Counted from the stretch's first letter, positions 47,534 to 57,995 are shown. The stretch: DNA of 64,000 nt from Sphingosinithalassobacter sp. CS137 (GCF_014334115.1 NZ_CP060494.1:868001-932000), one strand, 5' to 3'. Program-made: numbers and translations. The notes: a model not told the origin generated them from the letters alone.

Positions 47534-48763
47534 TTGGCCAAGCATCATCGCGCGCTGGGGCTAGCTACCGCCCGTATCGAAGCCGGTAGCGGCTACGACA
47601 TCGCTGTGACGTGCCCGGTGGAGCCGGTCACGCTCGTCCGTCCGCATGCCGCGGCACGGGCAGCCCGATTCTTCGTCGAGAAGTTTCCGGGCCGGTCGAT
47701 GTATGCCGTGAAGGCCAATCCCTCGCCCGAACTGATCGAGATCCTCTGGGACAACGGCATCACGCACTATGACGTGGCGTCGATCGGCGAAGTGCGAATG
47801 GTCGCGCGGACGCTTCCCGACGCCACCTTGTGCTTCATGCACCCGGTGAAGGCAGTCGAGGCGATCGAGGAAGCCTATTTCCAGCACGGCGTGCGCGTCT
47901 TCTCGCTCGATACGATGGAAGAGCTGGAGAAGATCGTCCGCGCCACGCGCGGCGCCGAGGATCTGACGCTCTGCGTGCGGCTGCGCGTCTCGTCGGACCT
48001 TTCCAAGCTGAGCCTCGCGGCGAAGTTCGGCGCGGGCCAGGGCGAGGCGAAGGAACTGCTCCAGGCGGCGCGCCAGGCAGCCGATTCGCTGGGCGTGTGC
48101 TTCCATGTCGGCAGCCAGGCGATGTCGCCCGACGCCTATGCGCAGGCGATGGAGCGCGTGCGCATCGCGATCGTCGAGGCATCGGTGCTGGTCGACGTCA
48201 TCGACGTCGGCGGCGGTTTCCCGTCGAGCTATCCCGGCATGGAGCCCCCGCCGCTCGAGCGCTATTTCGAGACGATCCACCGCACCTTCGAGGATCTGCC
48301 GATCAGCTATTCGGCCGAACTGTGGGCCGAGCCGGGCCGCGCGCTGTGCGCCGAATACAGCTCGCTGATCGTCCGCGTCGAGAAGCGCCGCGGCGACGAG
48401 CTGTACATCAACGACGGCGCCTATGGCGCGCTGTTCGACGCGGCGCATATCGGCTGGCGCTTTCCGGTTCGGCTGCTGCGCGACGAGGAGTCGCGCGCGA
48501 AGGACATGGCGTTCAGCTTCTATGGCCCGACCTGCGACGATCTCGACCATATGGCGGGACCGTTCGATCTGCCGGCGGACATCCGCGCGGGCGACTATAT
48601 CGAGATCGGCATGCTCGGGGCCTATGGCTCGGCGATGCGGACCGCGTTCAACGGCTTCGGCTCGGACGCGACGGTGATCGTCGGGGACGAACCGATGGAG
48701 TCGCTCTATGACGGCGCCTATGAGGAGCCGGCCGACAATGTGGTGCGCATCGGCGCACGCTGA
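47534..48763 (+). CDS. type III PLP-dependent decarboxylase (ornithine/lysine decarboxylase)
   Basis: 409 residues. TTG at 47534 follows GGAGG by 10 nt; no ATG is better placed. The alanine-racemase fold shows the PLP Lys in MYAVKANPSPELIEIL, CVRLRVSSD, HVGSQAMSPDAY, VIDVGGGFPSSYPG, and the substrate-side Cys motif GPTCDDLD. It produces putrescine from ornithine (or cadaverine from lysine). The product feeds the carboxynorspermidine-type enzymes encoded 4-6 kb further on. It is followed by a hairpin and the acetyltransferase-like gene. Confidence 0.93.
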   Translation: MAKHHRALGLATARIEAGSGYDIAVTCPVEPVTLVRPHAAARAARFFVEKFPGRSMYAVKANPSPELIEILWDNGITHYDVASIGEVRMVARTLPDATLCFMHPVKAVEAIEEAYFQHGVRVFSLDTMEELEKIVRATRGAEDLTLCVRLRVSSDLSKLSLAAKFGAGQGEAKELLQAARQAADSLGVCFHVGSQAMSPDAYAQAMERVRIAIVEASVLVDVIDVGGGFPSSYPGMEPPPLERYFETIHRTFEDLPISYSAELWAEPGRALCAEYSSLIVRVEKRRGDELYINDGAYGALFDAAHIGWRFPVRLLRDEESRAKDMAFSFYGPTCDDLDHMAGPFDLPADIRAGDYIEIGMLGAYGSAMRTAFNGFGSDATVIVGDEPMESLYDGAYEEPADNVVRIGAR

Positions 48764-48773
48764 GGGCCCAGGA

Positions 48774-48811
48774 CGGGGCGGTTGGATGCGCAAGGCTTCG
48801 CAACCGCCCCG
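48774..48811 (+). terminator. hairpin after the decarboxylase gene
   Basis: An 11-bp perfect stem (48774-48784 with 48801-48811) and a loop of 16 nt, 10 nt past the decarboxylase stop, followed by CTCTCTCCT. This is either a terminator with poor U-run or a processing signal, and it separates the decarboxylase from the next two genes. Confidence 0.6.
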
Positions 48812-48832
48812 CTCTCTCCTATGCCGACGGCA

Positions 48833-49726
48833 ATGGCGGATTCCCTTCCCCAGCTGACGCTTCGCACGTCCGATCGCGGCAACGGCGCCGTCTTCGATGC
48901 GTTTTTCGCAGGGTATGACCGTGCTTTCATCCTGCCTGACGAGAAGGAGGACGAAGCCGGGCTGCGCGCGTGCCTGGAACTGAACCACGGCGACGCACGC
49001 AAGACGATCGAGGCGCGGTACGGGCCGTTCGTCGAATGGGTAGCGCTGGCCGAGGTGAACGGAGCGCCGGTCGGCGGCGCGAACCTGCTGGCGACGCTCG
49101 TCCCGGACGGACGCGGCCGCATGCAGGCCACCGCCAACCTCAACTATGTCTACCTCCTGCCCGAGGCGCGCGGGCGCGGACTGCTGCGACCGCTGGTGGC
49201 GGCGGTCCGTGGCGCAGTGGCGGCGCGCTTTCGCGAGGGCGGGGCCCCCTTGCTCTTCCTCGAGCAGAACGATCCGTTCCGGATGACCGCCGAGGACTAT
49301 GTGCGCGACAGCGAAGCCGCCGGGATCGACCAGGTCGACCGGCTGCGCATCTGGGCAAGGCTGGGCGCGCGGATCGTCGACTTCCCCTATGTTCAGCCGC
49401 CGCTCGCGCCCGACCGCGCGCCCGAGGACAGCTTGGTCTATGCCGTGCTCGGAGCGCCGGAGGATGCACTGTCGGCATGCGTTCTGGGCGGCCATCTACG
49501 CCGGTTCTTCGCCATTTCGGTGCTGAAGGGCGCCCCGATCGACACGGTAGCCGAGGTTTCGCGGCAGCTCACCGCCCTTGATGCCGACTGCCAACGCGGA
49601 GCATCGGTCGCACTGCTCGACCCGGCGCCCTTGCTCGAAGCGCTGCACGGCGTTCCTCCGCAGGACGGCTCCGGCGGGTTCCGCGAGCGACTCGTGGCGC
49701 TGGAACACCGGGGGGAGCGGCGCTAG
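48833..49726 (+). CDS. GNAT-like acetyltransferase, uncharacterised
   Basis: 297 residues from ATG at 48833 (an ATG 12 nt upstream is an alternative; both lack a clear ribosome site). The middle shows a GNAT-like core: VEWVALAEVNGAPVGGANLL, LNYVYLLPEARGRGLLRPLV (acetyl-CoA-like R/G-x-x-G/A loop), LFLEQNDPFRM. An N-terminal region and a long C-terminal extension are unassigned. It follows the decarboxylase, so a polyamine acetyltransferase or a regulator of that pathway can be imagined, but this is inference. Confidence 0.7.
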   Translation: MADSLPQLTLRTSDRGNGAVFDAFFAGYDRAFILPDEKEDEAGLRACLELNHGDARKTIEARYGPFVEWVALAEVNGAPVGGANLLATLVPDGRGRMQATANLNYVYLLPEARGRGLLRPLVAAVRGAVAARFREGGAPLLFLEQNDPFRMTAEDYVRDSEAAGIDQVDRLRIWARLGARIVDFPYVQPPLAPDRAPEDSLVYAVLGAPEDALSACVLGGHLRRFFAISVLKGAPIDTVAEVSRQLTALDADCQRGASVALLDPAPLLEALHGVPPQDGSGGFRERLVALEHRGERR

Positions 49727-49747
49727 GCTCCGCTCCGGGGGGCGAGG

Positions 49748-51496
49748 ATGCAGCTTCAGAGACAATCCGCGGCGAGTGACGGTCGAACCTTTCGCGAAGT
49801 GCCGATCTTCGGCCAGCTGCGGGCAACGGCGTTCAGCTATGCCTTCGAACTGACGTTGGAAAAGGCGGCCGGCTGGCGCGTCGGGCGGCGCCGGACCGAG
49901 CCGGCGCGCACGGCCTTTCGCCTGCGCGACATCCAGGCGGCGCTGGCGCGCGAAACCGGCAGCGCCACCCATGCCTGCCTGGTCGAGCCGCTCCGCTCGT
50001 TCCTCGACGACGTGACGAACGGCGGCATCGGGAGCAACGGCCGACCGCTGATCTTCGCGGCGAGCGGAAGCGCGATCGACAGCGCCGAGCGGCGGCTGAC
50101 GCTGATCCGGCCCGAATGCTGGCGCTACGAGTTCGAAGGCAAATGCACCGAGCTCCACGTCCCCGACGCGGCGCGACGAACAGCGCTGCGCCTGCAGGAC
50201 GGTTTCTGCGTCTTCGAGAGCGGCCGGATCTTCTATGTGCTGACGCTCACTCAGCCGCTCGATCCGGTCGATTCGCTCGACGAATATGGCGTGCTCCAGC
50301 TCCAGCAGCTCGCGATCGAGCCGGAGCTTCGGATCGACGATGCCGAGTATCTCGGATTCGAGTGGGAGGCGGAAACCGGCCGTCCGCCCTTGTCGCTTCT
50401 CGCGCTGGCGGAACGGCGGTTGCAGCTGCTGGAAGCGGAGGCAGTGGAAGCCCCGAACGGAGTCGCCAGCATCCTGCGCCGGCACGGCCTGCTCCGCCCG
50501 CAGGACCGGCGCAGGCCGCTCGCGCCCGATGCGCTGCGCAGCCTGTGCGTCGCGATCGAGGATGAGCGGCTGCTCGACACCGCGCAGCGCGCCGAGCGAC
50601 TGTTCGATGGCGATCGCGGCCAGGGATCGGGAACCAGCCTGATCGACGCCGAATGGGAGAAGGCGATCGCGGCGTCGCCGCCCGGGGCGCAGCCGCCGCA
50701 TCGCGGTACGGACGACGATTTCGCGCGCAGTCTGCTCGTCTTCGCCGGCCTGGCGCAGGGGATTCCCGACTTTCCCTATCAGGACGAATCGGAAGTCCAT
50801 GACTCGACGCGCGCGACCTACCGCTCGGTCGAATCAGCGATGTACGTGCATCCGTGCTTTCTGATGGAAGTCGCCAAGAGCTGGCGCACCTTCAATGCGA
50901 AGCGCCCGGAAATCGGCACCTGCCCCTATCTGCTGCTGAAATGGCTGGTGGCGACGCACGACGAGCTGATCGTATGCGACATGGAAGCGCAGCTCGACAG
51001 GATGCTCTACGACGCCGATCGGATCGCGGCACGATCCGAGCCGATGTCGGACGTGGCGCAAGTGCTCGACACCGCAATCCACTTCTTCGGGTCGGGCAAC
51101 CGGATCATCGAACGCAATCTCGAGCGCCGGCTGACGCTGTTCCGCTGGGCATCGATCTATCGATCGGGCAATCTCTTTCGCTACCCGCGCGAGCGCGAGG
51201 CGCTGGCGGCGGTGCAGCAGTCGATGGGGACCGATGCGCGCTTCCAGCGCACCCATGAAACGGTCGATCGGATCGAGGCGCTGATCGAGGACGTATCCAA
51301 TCTGAAGGGCAGCTATGGGCAGGCGCGGACCAACCGCATCCTGCTGGCGCTGGCGCTGCTGGGCGTGATCGGCGCCGCGAAGGACATCGGCGAGCTGATC
51401 TCGCCCGTGCGCTGGACCTCGATTGCGATCGGCGCGGGGCTGGCGGCGCTGCTGGTACTGCTGACGATCGGAGACCGCTTTGCGCGCAGGCGCTAG
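49748..51496 (+). CDS. uncharacterised 582-residue protein with two C-terminal membrane helices
   Basis: The ATG at 49748 follows GGCGAGG. The first 460 residues are soluble, mixed helix/strand, without a recognised domain; acidic and Arg-rich stretches alternate (RLTLIRPECWRYEFEGK, LDDVTNGGIGSNGRP). From about residue 490 a coil (TVDRIEALIEDVSNLKGSYG) leads into two hydrophobic helices (about 532-550 and 556-574) and a basic end RFARRR. This layout resembles CorA-like or cytosolic-sensor membrane proteins, but no signature (such as GMN) is present. It lies between the decarboxylase and nspC. Function unknown. Confidence 0.7.
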   Translation: MQLQRQSAASDGRTFREVPIFGQLRATAFSYAFELTLEKAAGWRVGRRRTEPARTAFRLRDIQAALARETGSATHACLVEPLRSFLDDVTNGGIGSNGRPLIFAASGSAIDSAERRLTLIRPECWRYEFEGKCTELHVPDAARRTALRLQDGFCVFESGRIFYVLTLTQPLDPVDSLDEYGVLQLQQLAIEPELRIDDAEYLGFEWEAETGRPPLSLLALAERRLQLLEAEAVEAPNGVASILRRHGLLRPQDRRRPLAPDALRSLCVAIEDERLLDTAQRAERLFDGDRGQGSGTSLIDAEWEKAIAASPPGAQPPHRGTDDDFARSLLVFAGLAQGIPDFPYQDESEVHDSTRATYRSVESAMYVHPCFLMEVAKSWRTFNAKRPEIGTCPYLLLKWLVATHDELIVCDMEAQLDRMLYDADRIAARSEPMSDVAQVLDTAIHFFGSGNRIIERNLERRLTLFRWASIYRSGNLFRYPREREALAAVQQSMGTDARFQRTHETVDRIEALIEDVSNLKGSYGQARTNRILLALALLGVIGAAKDIGELISPVRWTSIAIGAGLAALLVLLTIGDRFARRR

Positions 51497-52701
51497 CTCA
51501 GCCGGTCCCGGAACGTTTCCCAGCCGAATTCGCGGACGATCTCCAGGCTGTCGTCGCGGCTGTCCCAGAGCGCGATCGACGGCAGCGGGACGCCGTTGAA
51601 GGTAGTCGTCTTCACCATCGAATAATGTGCCTGATCGAGGAAGGCGATCCGCTCGCCGGGCTCGGGCCGCGCGGCGAAACGGAAGTCGCCGAGAATGTCG
51701 CCGGCGAGACAGCTCGGTCCGCCGAGCCGGACCAGCACGCCGCCGTCGGCCGGTTCGCCCAGCAGCGCGGGACGATAGGGCGCCTCGATCACATCGGGCA
51801 TGTGGCAGGTCGCTGAGATGTCGAGCACGCCGATCGGCATGCCGTTGTCGAACACGTCGACGAACTCGCCCACGAGCACGCCCGCATCGAGCGCGATCGC
51901 CTCGCCGGGTTCGAGGATCACGTCGCAGCCGGTCTCGGCGCGCACCTGCTTCAGAAAATCGACCAGATCGTCGCGCTGATAGTCAGCGCGGGTGATATGA
52001 TGGCCGCCGCCGAAGTTGAGCCATTTGAGCTGCCCGAGATAGGGGGCGAGCCGCGGCTTCAGCGCTTCCCAGGTGCGGCGGAGCGGCGGGAAATCCTGCT
52101 CGCACAGGGCATGGATATGGATGCCGTCGATCCCCTCGAGATGCTCGGGGCGCAGCTGGTCGGCGGGATGACCGAGCCGCGAATGCGGCTGGGCGGGATC
52201 ATATTTGGCGACTTCGCCTTCCGAGTGCATCGGATTGAGGCGCAGGCCGATGTCGAACGTCTCGCCACGCGCGCGCGCGGCGGCCGCCGCCTCGCGGAAC
52301 CGCGCGGCCTGACCGGGCGAATTGAAGATGACGTGATCGGAGAGCGCGAACACCTCGTCCATCTCATCGGCCTTGTAGCCGGCGCAATAGGTGGCGACCT
52401 CGCCGCGGAAATAGGAGCGGCCGAGCCGCGCCTCCCACAGCCCGGAAGTCGCCACGCCGTCGAGATATTCGCCGACGAGATCGGCGAGCGACCACATCGA
52501 GAAAGCCTTGAGCGCCAGCAGGAGCTTGATGCCGGCACGATCGCGGACGTCGGCGAGCACCGCCAGGTTGCGTTCGATCGCCGCCCGATCGACCACGAAG
52601 CAGGGCGAGGGCACGCGATCGAGGTCGAGCCGGACGAAATCCCCCGCCCCACCCGACTTGGTGGTCATGGCGGGCGCATGGGTGCGGGAATCGGTCATCA
52701 T
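51493..52701 (-). CDS. nspC: carboxynorspermidine decarboxylase
   Basis: 402 residues from ATG at 52701 behind GAGGAAAG; the frame remains open upstream only through a repeat region. It is a PLP enzyme of the alanine-racemase/decarboxylase fold (LLLALKAFSMWSLADLV with the PLP Lys, GIHIHALCEQDF, WLNFGGGHHIT, ILEPGEAIAL, LDISATCHMPDVIEAPYRP). NspC removes CO2 from carboxynorspermidine or carboxyspermidine to give norspermidine or spermidine. It is downstream of the synthase gene with a 140-nt gap and shares its stop codon base pairs (CTAG) with the convergent 582-residue gene. Confidence 0.94.
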   Translation of the reverse strand: MMTDSRTHAPAMTTKSGGAGDFVRLDLDRVPSPCFVVDRAAIERNLAVLADVRDRAGIKLLLALKAFSMWSLADLVGEYLDGVATSGLWEARLGRSYFRGEVATYCAGYKADEMDEVFALSDHVIFNSPGQAARFREAAAAARARGETFDIGLRLNPMHSEGEVAKYDPAQPHSRLGHPADQLRPEHLEGIDGIHIHALCEQDFPPLRRTWEALKPRLAPYLGQLKWLNFGGGHHITRADYQRDDLVDFLKQVRAETGCDVILEPGEAIALDAGVLVGEFVDVFDNGMPIGVLDISATCHMPDVIEAPYRPALLGEPADGGVLVRLGGPSCLAGDILGDFRFAARPEPGERIAFLDQAHYSMVKTTTFNGVPLPSIALWDSRDDSLEIVREFGWETFRDRLS

Positions 52702-52705
52702 CTTT

Positions 52706-52842
52706 CCTCCTCGGTACGGGGAGGGGAACCGCCGGCGAAGGCGGTGATGGAGGGGACGCTCCACCGAAGGAGGGACTCGCGCTCCTCCCCCTCCACCATG
52801 CCGTGCATGGTCGCCCTTCCCCTTGCGGGGGAGAGTCGATCG
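52706..52842. repeat. cluster of GC-rich palindromes between nspC and the synthase gene
   Basis: At least four small hairpins lie in succession, including CTCC...GGAG, CCGCC...GGCGG, ACCATGC/GCATGGT near 52796-52812, and TCCCC/GGGGA near 52818-52832. The sequence type matches the REP-like elements at 5353-5450 and 22757-22779. Such arrays in polycistronic gaps may stabilise upstream mRNA or cause partial termination. Confidence 0.6.
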
Positions 52843-52843
52843 A

Positions 52844-54049
<1,206 letters not shown>

Positions 54050-54236
54050 GTGGGAGCTCTCCGAACTTGGGTGAGATTTGGCGAGCGCCATAGCCGAGCG
54101 CCCATGCGATGCAAAGCGCGGCACCGCGCCTTCGTTCCCCCGGCGCGCCGGCACTGTCGGGTAATCTGACAGTAACCATCCTCGGCTCGGACGCGTTAAC
54201 CAGCGATGCGCCCGCTTTCGTGTGGAAACCGCGTTC

Positions 54237-54252
54237 TGGCACTGGTCCTGCG
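54237..54252 (+). promoter_or_regulatory. sigma-54 promoter of the PEP-CTERM gene
   Basis: TGGCAC, five bases, then CTGC: GG at 54238-54239 and GC at 54250-54251 are ten bases apart. It is 36 nt from the start codon and nearly identical to the psp promoter core (TGGCAC-N5-CTGC). PEP-CTERM genes are often under RpoN with the PrsK/PrsR two-component system, so the placement fits known biology. Confidence 0.8.
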
Positions 54253-54287
54253 TGCTCCTTCCCGCGACAGCAGCGAAGGAGACGCAG

Positions 54288-54518
54288 ATGCGCAAGCGCT
54301 TTATCATTGCCGCCGCAGTATTGGCAGCGATCCCGGGCACGGCCCTGGCGATGGACAAGGTTCCCGGCGGCCCCGGCGGCGGTGGCCATGGTGGCGGCGG
54401 CCACGGCAATCACGGCGGCGGGTCGCCGACGTCGGTGCCCGAGCCGGGCACGATCGTGCTGCTGGGCGGTGGCGTGGTCGCGATGGGCGTCGCGCGGCGG
54501 ATGCGCCGCCGGCGCTGA
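54288..54518 (+). CDS. small PEP-CTERM sorting-domain protein
   Basis: 76 residues behind GAAGGAG. A cleavable signal peptide (MRKRFIIAAAVLAAIPGTALA) gives a mature part of only about 30 residues, nearly all Gly, His and Pro (GGGGHGGGGHGNHGGG). The C-terminus is a complete PEP-CTERM sorting signal: VPEPGTIVLL, a membrane helix and RRMRRRR. XrtA, encoded 2 kb downstream, would cut it and hand it to the surface. His-rich composition could bind metals, a guess. It is convergent with the amidotransferase at the end of the exosortase operon, 3 nt apart. Confidence 0.9.
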   Translation: MRKRFIIAAAVLAAIPGTALAMDKVPGGPGGGGHGGGGHGNHGGGSPTSVPEPGTIVLLGGGVVAMGVARRMRRRR

Positions 54519-54521
54519 GGT

Positions 54522-56414
54522 TCAGCCGAACAGCCGCGTCAGACTGCGTTCGAGCATCAGCAGCTGCCACAGCGTGCGGCCGTGCTCGGCGCGGCCCGCG
54601 CGGTGGTCGGCAGCGAGCGTGCCGACGACCTCCAGATCGAACCAGCCGCTGTCCTTGAGCATGCGCGACTGGGCGAGCCGCGCCGCTTCCTCGGCGAGCG
54701 CCTTTCGGAACCAGGCACTCACCGGCGTGACGAACCCCATTTTCGGCCGATAGAGGATCTCGTTCGGCAGATAGGGTTCGAGCACCTTCTTCATCAGCCA
54801 CTTGCCCTGCCCCGACTTGATGCGGAGCGACGGCGGCAAGGTGGCAGCGAACTGCACGAGGCGGTGATCGAGCAGCGGCTCGCGCGCCTCGAGACTCACT
54901 GCCATGCTCGCGCGATCGACCTTGGTCAGGATGTCGCCGGGCAGCCAGTGTCGGATATCGGCATATTGCGCGCGATCGAGGCCGGTGCGCGCCGGCGCCT
55001 GGCGCATCGCCTCGACATAGCGCTGCTCGGCGCGGTGGCCGCCCAGCGCAGCCATCGCGCGTTCGGTGTAGAGCCGGCGGCGAAGCCCGGGGTGCGTGAC
55101 GCCGACCGCCTTGGGATAGGCGAACTCGCCCCCCTCGGCGAGCGCGAGCAGCGTCGTCTTCGCGCGGAACGGGCGCGGCGCCCAATCGGCCTTGGGGTAG
55201 AGACGCCCCAGCGTGCCGAACACCGGCTCGCGAAAACGCTGCGGCAGCAGGTCGCGCACCCGCTCCTCGGCGGCGTGGAAACGGTAGCGCCGATAGCCGG
55301 CGAACGCTTCGTCCGCCCCGTCGCCCGATAGCGCCACCGTCACGCTTTCCCGCGCCAGCGCGCACACGCGATAGGTCGGCAGCGCCGAGGCGTCGGCGAA
55401 CGGCTCGTCGAACGCGGCGACCAATGTGTCGATCAGCGCGAAATCGTCCGACGCGACCATGCGGCTGTGGTGGCGCGTGGCGAATCGCTCGGCGACGCGC
55501 TGCGCATACGCGGTCTCGTCATGATCGGCCTCGTCGAAGCCGATGGTGCAGGTCTTGACCGCGGCCTTGCTCGCCTCCGCCATCAGCGCGACCACCGCCG
55601 AACTGTCGACTCCGCCCGAGAGGAAGGCGCCCAGCGGCACGTCCGCCACCATCCGGCTACGCACCGCCGCGCGCATCCGGTCGATCAGCTCGGCCTCGAG
55701 ATCGCGCGGCTTGCCGGTCGCGCGGTTCGAGAAGTCGACATCGAACCAGCGCACCGGCGCCGGCACGGGCTTGCCGCGCTCGAGCAGCAGGAAGTGCCCG
55801 GCCGGGAGCTTCTTCACGCCCGCAAGCAGCGACGCGTCATCGGGCACATAGCCGAGGCCCATGTAATCCTCGACGGCGCGGAAATCGGGGCTGCGGCGGA
55901 ACAGCGGGTGCGCGAGCAGCCCCTTGAGCTCGGAGGCGAAGGCGACCGCGCCGTCGGACAATTCAGCATAGTGAAGCGGCTTCACTCCGAATCGGTCGCG
56001 CGCGAGGAAGAGGCTGCGGCGCTGCGCGTCGTAGAGCGCGAAGGCGAACATGCCGTTCAGCCGCTCGAGCAGATCGGGCCCCCACGCGCGCCAGCCGTGC
56101 AGCAGCACTTCGGTATCGCTGTGCGTCTCGAACCGGGCGCCCAGCGCCTCCAGCTCGGCACGCACTTCGCGGAAATTGTAGATCTCGCCGTTGAAGACAG
56201 TGACGAGCGACAGATCGGGCGTCGCCATCGGCTGCGCGCCGCTTTCCAGATCGATGATCGCGAGCCGGCGATGGCCGAGACCCACGCCGGGCGCAGTCCA
56301 CACCCCCGCCCCGTCGGGTCCGCGATGGGCGAGCGCCGTCGTCATCGCATCCACGCGCGCCGGGTCGACCGGCTTGGGCGTGGCGGGATAATAGAGGCCG
56401 GCGATGCCGCACAT
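54522..56414 (-). CDS. XrtA/PEP-CTERM-associated amidotransferase (asparagine synthase type)
   Basis: 630 residues. The N-terminal glutaminase has Cys2 as nucleophile (MCGIAGLYYP), RLAIIDLESGAQPM, and FNGEIYNFREVR. The synthetase domain shows the ATP site PLGAFLSGGVDSSAVVAL, TIGFDEADHDE, ALSGDGADEAFAGYRRY and DRASMAVSLEAREPLLDHRL. In exosortase loci this enzyme (TIGR03108-type) is thought to amidate exopolysaccharide components rather than make free asparagine. Last gene of the XrtA operon, 45 nt after xrtA. Convergent with the PEP-CTERM gene. Confidence 0.93.
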   Translation of the reverse strand: MCGIAGLYYPATPKPVDPARVDAMTTALAHRGPDGAGVWTAPGVGLGHRRLAIIDLESGAQPMATPDLSLVTVFNGEIYNFREVRAELEALGARFETHSDTEVLLHGWRAWGPDLLERLNGMFAFALYDAQRRSLFLARDRFGVKPLHYAELSDGAVAFASELKGLLAHPLFRRSPDFRAVEDYMGLGYVPDDASLLAGVKKLPAGHFLLLERGKPVPAPVRWFDVDFSNRATGKPRDLEAELIDRMRAAVRSRMVADVPLGAFLSGGVDSSAVVALMAEASKAAVKTCTIGFDEADHDETAYAQRVAERFATRHHSRMVASDDFALIDTLVAAFDEPFADASALPTYRVCALARESVTVALSGDGADEAFAGYRRYRFHAAEERVRDLLPQRFREPVFGTLGRLYPKADWAPRPFRAKTTLLALAEGGEFAYPKAVGVTHPGLRRRLYTERAMAALGGHRAEQRYVEAMRQAPARTGLDRAQYADIRHWLPGDILTKVDRASMAVSLEAREPLLDHRLVQFAATLPPSLRIKSGQGKWLMKKVLEPYLPNEILYRPKMGFVTPVSAWFRKALAEEAARLAQSRMLKDSGWFDLEVVGTLAADHRAGRAEHGRTLWQLLMLERSLTRLFG

Positions 56415-56459
56415 CAGCGTTTCATCGCCTCAAGGACGGGACAGGAAGAGCACGCGCGC

Positions 56460-57995
56460 CTAATCGGCTCCGGACGCGCGATCCGCAAGCCCCTCGACCG
56501 GCCCGAGCGCGGCGAGGAAGCGTTCGATGGCGGGGCGCGTCTCGCCCTGCGCGCCCTCGGCGGAGACCAGCACCGCGACGCCCGCCTGCGAACCGCCAAG
56601 CAGCTTCGCCTTCAGCGTTTCGAGCTTCACTCGCGCGGCACTGCCGGTGAGCGCGTCGCCGACCCGATACCAAGTGACGGTCTCGCGCTCGATCGGGCCG
56701 GGGTGCGTCATGCGCAGCGCAGCGCCGCCGTCGAGCGGCGGCAGATCCTCGATGCGGACCCAGCGATCATTCTGGCGGATCGCGCCCTGGCCGAAGCCGA
56801 CCAGTTCCTTGCCTTCGTACTGGCTGCCATAGACCGCCACCACCAGATCGACAGGCACGCCCGAGCCGTCACGATAGCGCGCATGCGCGAAGTGATCGGC
56901 GCCGGGATAATTCGGAGACCAGGGAGCGGATTGGCTGAGCGGCACCGGCTCCCAGCCAGGCACCGCGGGCAACGTCACCTGCGGCGGGAGCGTGGCCGCG
57001 CGCGCGGCGATCGCGCTGCTCCAGGCGAGGAACAGGCTCGCCATCGCCAGCACCAGCAGCCCTGCGACGGGCGCGTCGATGCGGCGCGCGGCCGGCGACG
57101 GGAAATCTGCAGGATCGAACCAGCGCGCATCGGGATCGCGATCGAACCAGCGCCAGCCGATCGCGAGCACGCCCGCCATCACCACACCGAAAAAGACCCA
57201 GCCATAGAGGATGTGATCGAACCCGGTCGCAGCCTCGACCGAAGTATGGAAAGCAGCGAAGATCGTGCCCCAGGCGCGCAGTCCGTTGGCGATCATCGGC
57301 ACGGCCAGCGCCATGGCGAGGAAGGCGATCCGACGCGGCCAGGAAATATAGCAGACGTTCGCAACCAGCACGCCATAGGCGAGCATCGCGATCACGAACT
57401 TTGCGCCCGAACAGGCCTCGGCCACTTCGAAATAGCCATTGGGCGTGGTGATGAGCACGCCATCCACCGTCGCCGGGACTCCAGTGACGTGCAGCAGCGG
57501 CATCAGGATCGCGACGGTGAGATCCTGCAACGGCTTCTGGAGCGCCTCGCCGAAAGGCACGAGGAAAAGCATGTAGGCGAGCGGAAACAGCAGCGCACGC
57601 GCGACATGCGGGCCGAGCACCGTCACCACCGCGCCCTGCAGCATCAGCACCAGCCCGAGATGGCGGAACAGCGCGACACCCGCCGCATCGCCGAGCAGCC
57701 AGCCGAACCCGCCCGCGCCGACCAGCGCCAGCCCCGGCCACCAGCTCGCGGGCGCCAGCTGCGAAAGCCCGGCGCGGCGTTGCCACACCAGCCAGCCCAC
57801 CACCGGCCCGACGAACAGGCAATGGCCGAAGGTGGTGTTGGTCCAGTAGATCGTCGCGAGATCGGCGACGTCACCGCGAAAAAGAAACAGCAGCACTGCC
57901 CAGGCACCGGCGAGCACGGCGCCATGGCGTTGCCAGCCGCGGCCGAAACGGACCTCGTCGGGCGTGAACTCCGACGCCGGATAGGCGAGCGTCAC
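56460..57995 (-). CDS. xrtA: exosortase A fused to EpsI domain
   Basis: 511 residues, GTG start overlapping the glycosyltransferase stop. About eight membrane helices occupy residues 30-290 with the exosortase triad: Cys in VAEACSGAKFVIA, Arg in IANGLRAWGT, and His in TGFDHILYGWVFF. One more helix (about 308-330) leads to an EpsI domain of about 175 residues (ATLPPQVTLPAVPGWEP, VYGSQYEGKELVGFG, ERETVTWYRVG). XrtA cleaves PEP-CTERM proteins and transfers them; the EpsI part is needed in other systems for polysaccharide export. Fused forms are known. Confidence 0.95.
   Translation of the reverse strand: MTLAYPASEFTPDEVRFGRGWQRHGAVLAGAWAVLLFLFRGDVADLATIYWTNTTFGHCLFVGPVVGWLVWQRRAGLSQLAPASWWPGLALVGAGGFGWLLGDAAGVALFRHLGLVLMLQGAVVTVLGPHVARALLFPLAYMLFLVPFGEALQKPLQDLTVAILMPLLHVTGVPATVDGVLITTPNGYFEVAEACSGAKFVIAMLAYGVLVANVCYISWPRRIAFLAMALAVPMIANGLRAWGTIFAAFHTSVEAATGFDHILYGWVFFGVVMAGVLAIGWRWFDRDPDARWFDPADFPSPAARRIDAPVAGLLVLAMASLFLAWSSAIAARAATLPPQVTLPAVPGWEPVPLSQSAPWSPNYPGADHFAHARYRDGSGVPVDLVVAVYGSQYEGKELVGFGQGAIRQNDRWVRIEDLPPLDGGAALRMTHPGPIERETVTWYRVGDALTGSAARVKLETLKAKLLGGSQAGVAVLVSAEGAQGETRPAIERFLAALGPVEGLADRASGAD

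Noticed and set aside
52702-52764. Longer nspC start about 60 nt upstream
   Set aside because: The added residues are encoded by the dispersed palindrome cluster and lack a ribosome site; the ATG at 52701 has one.
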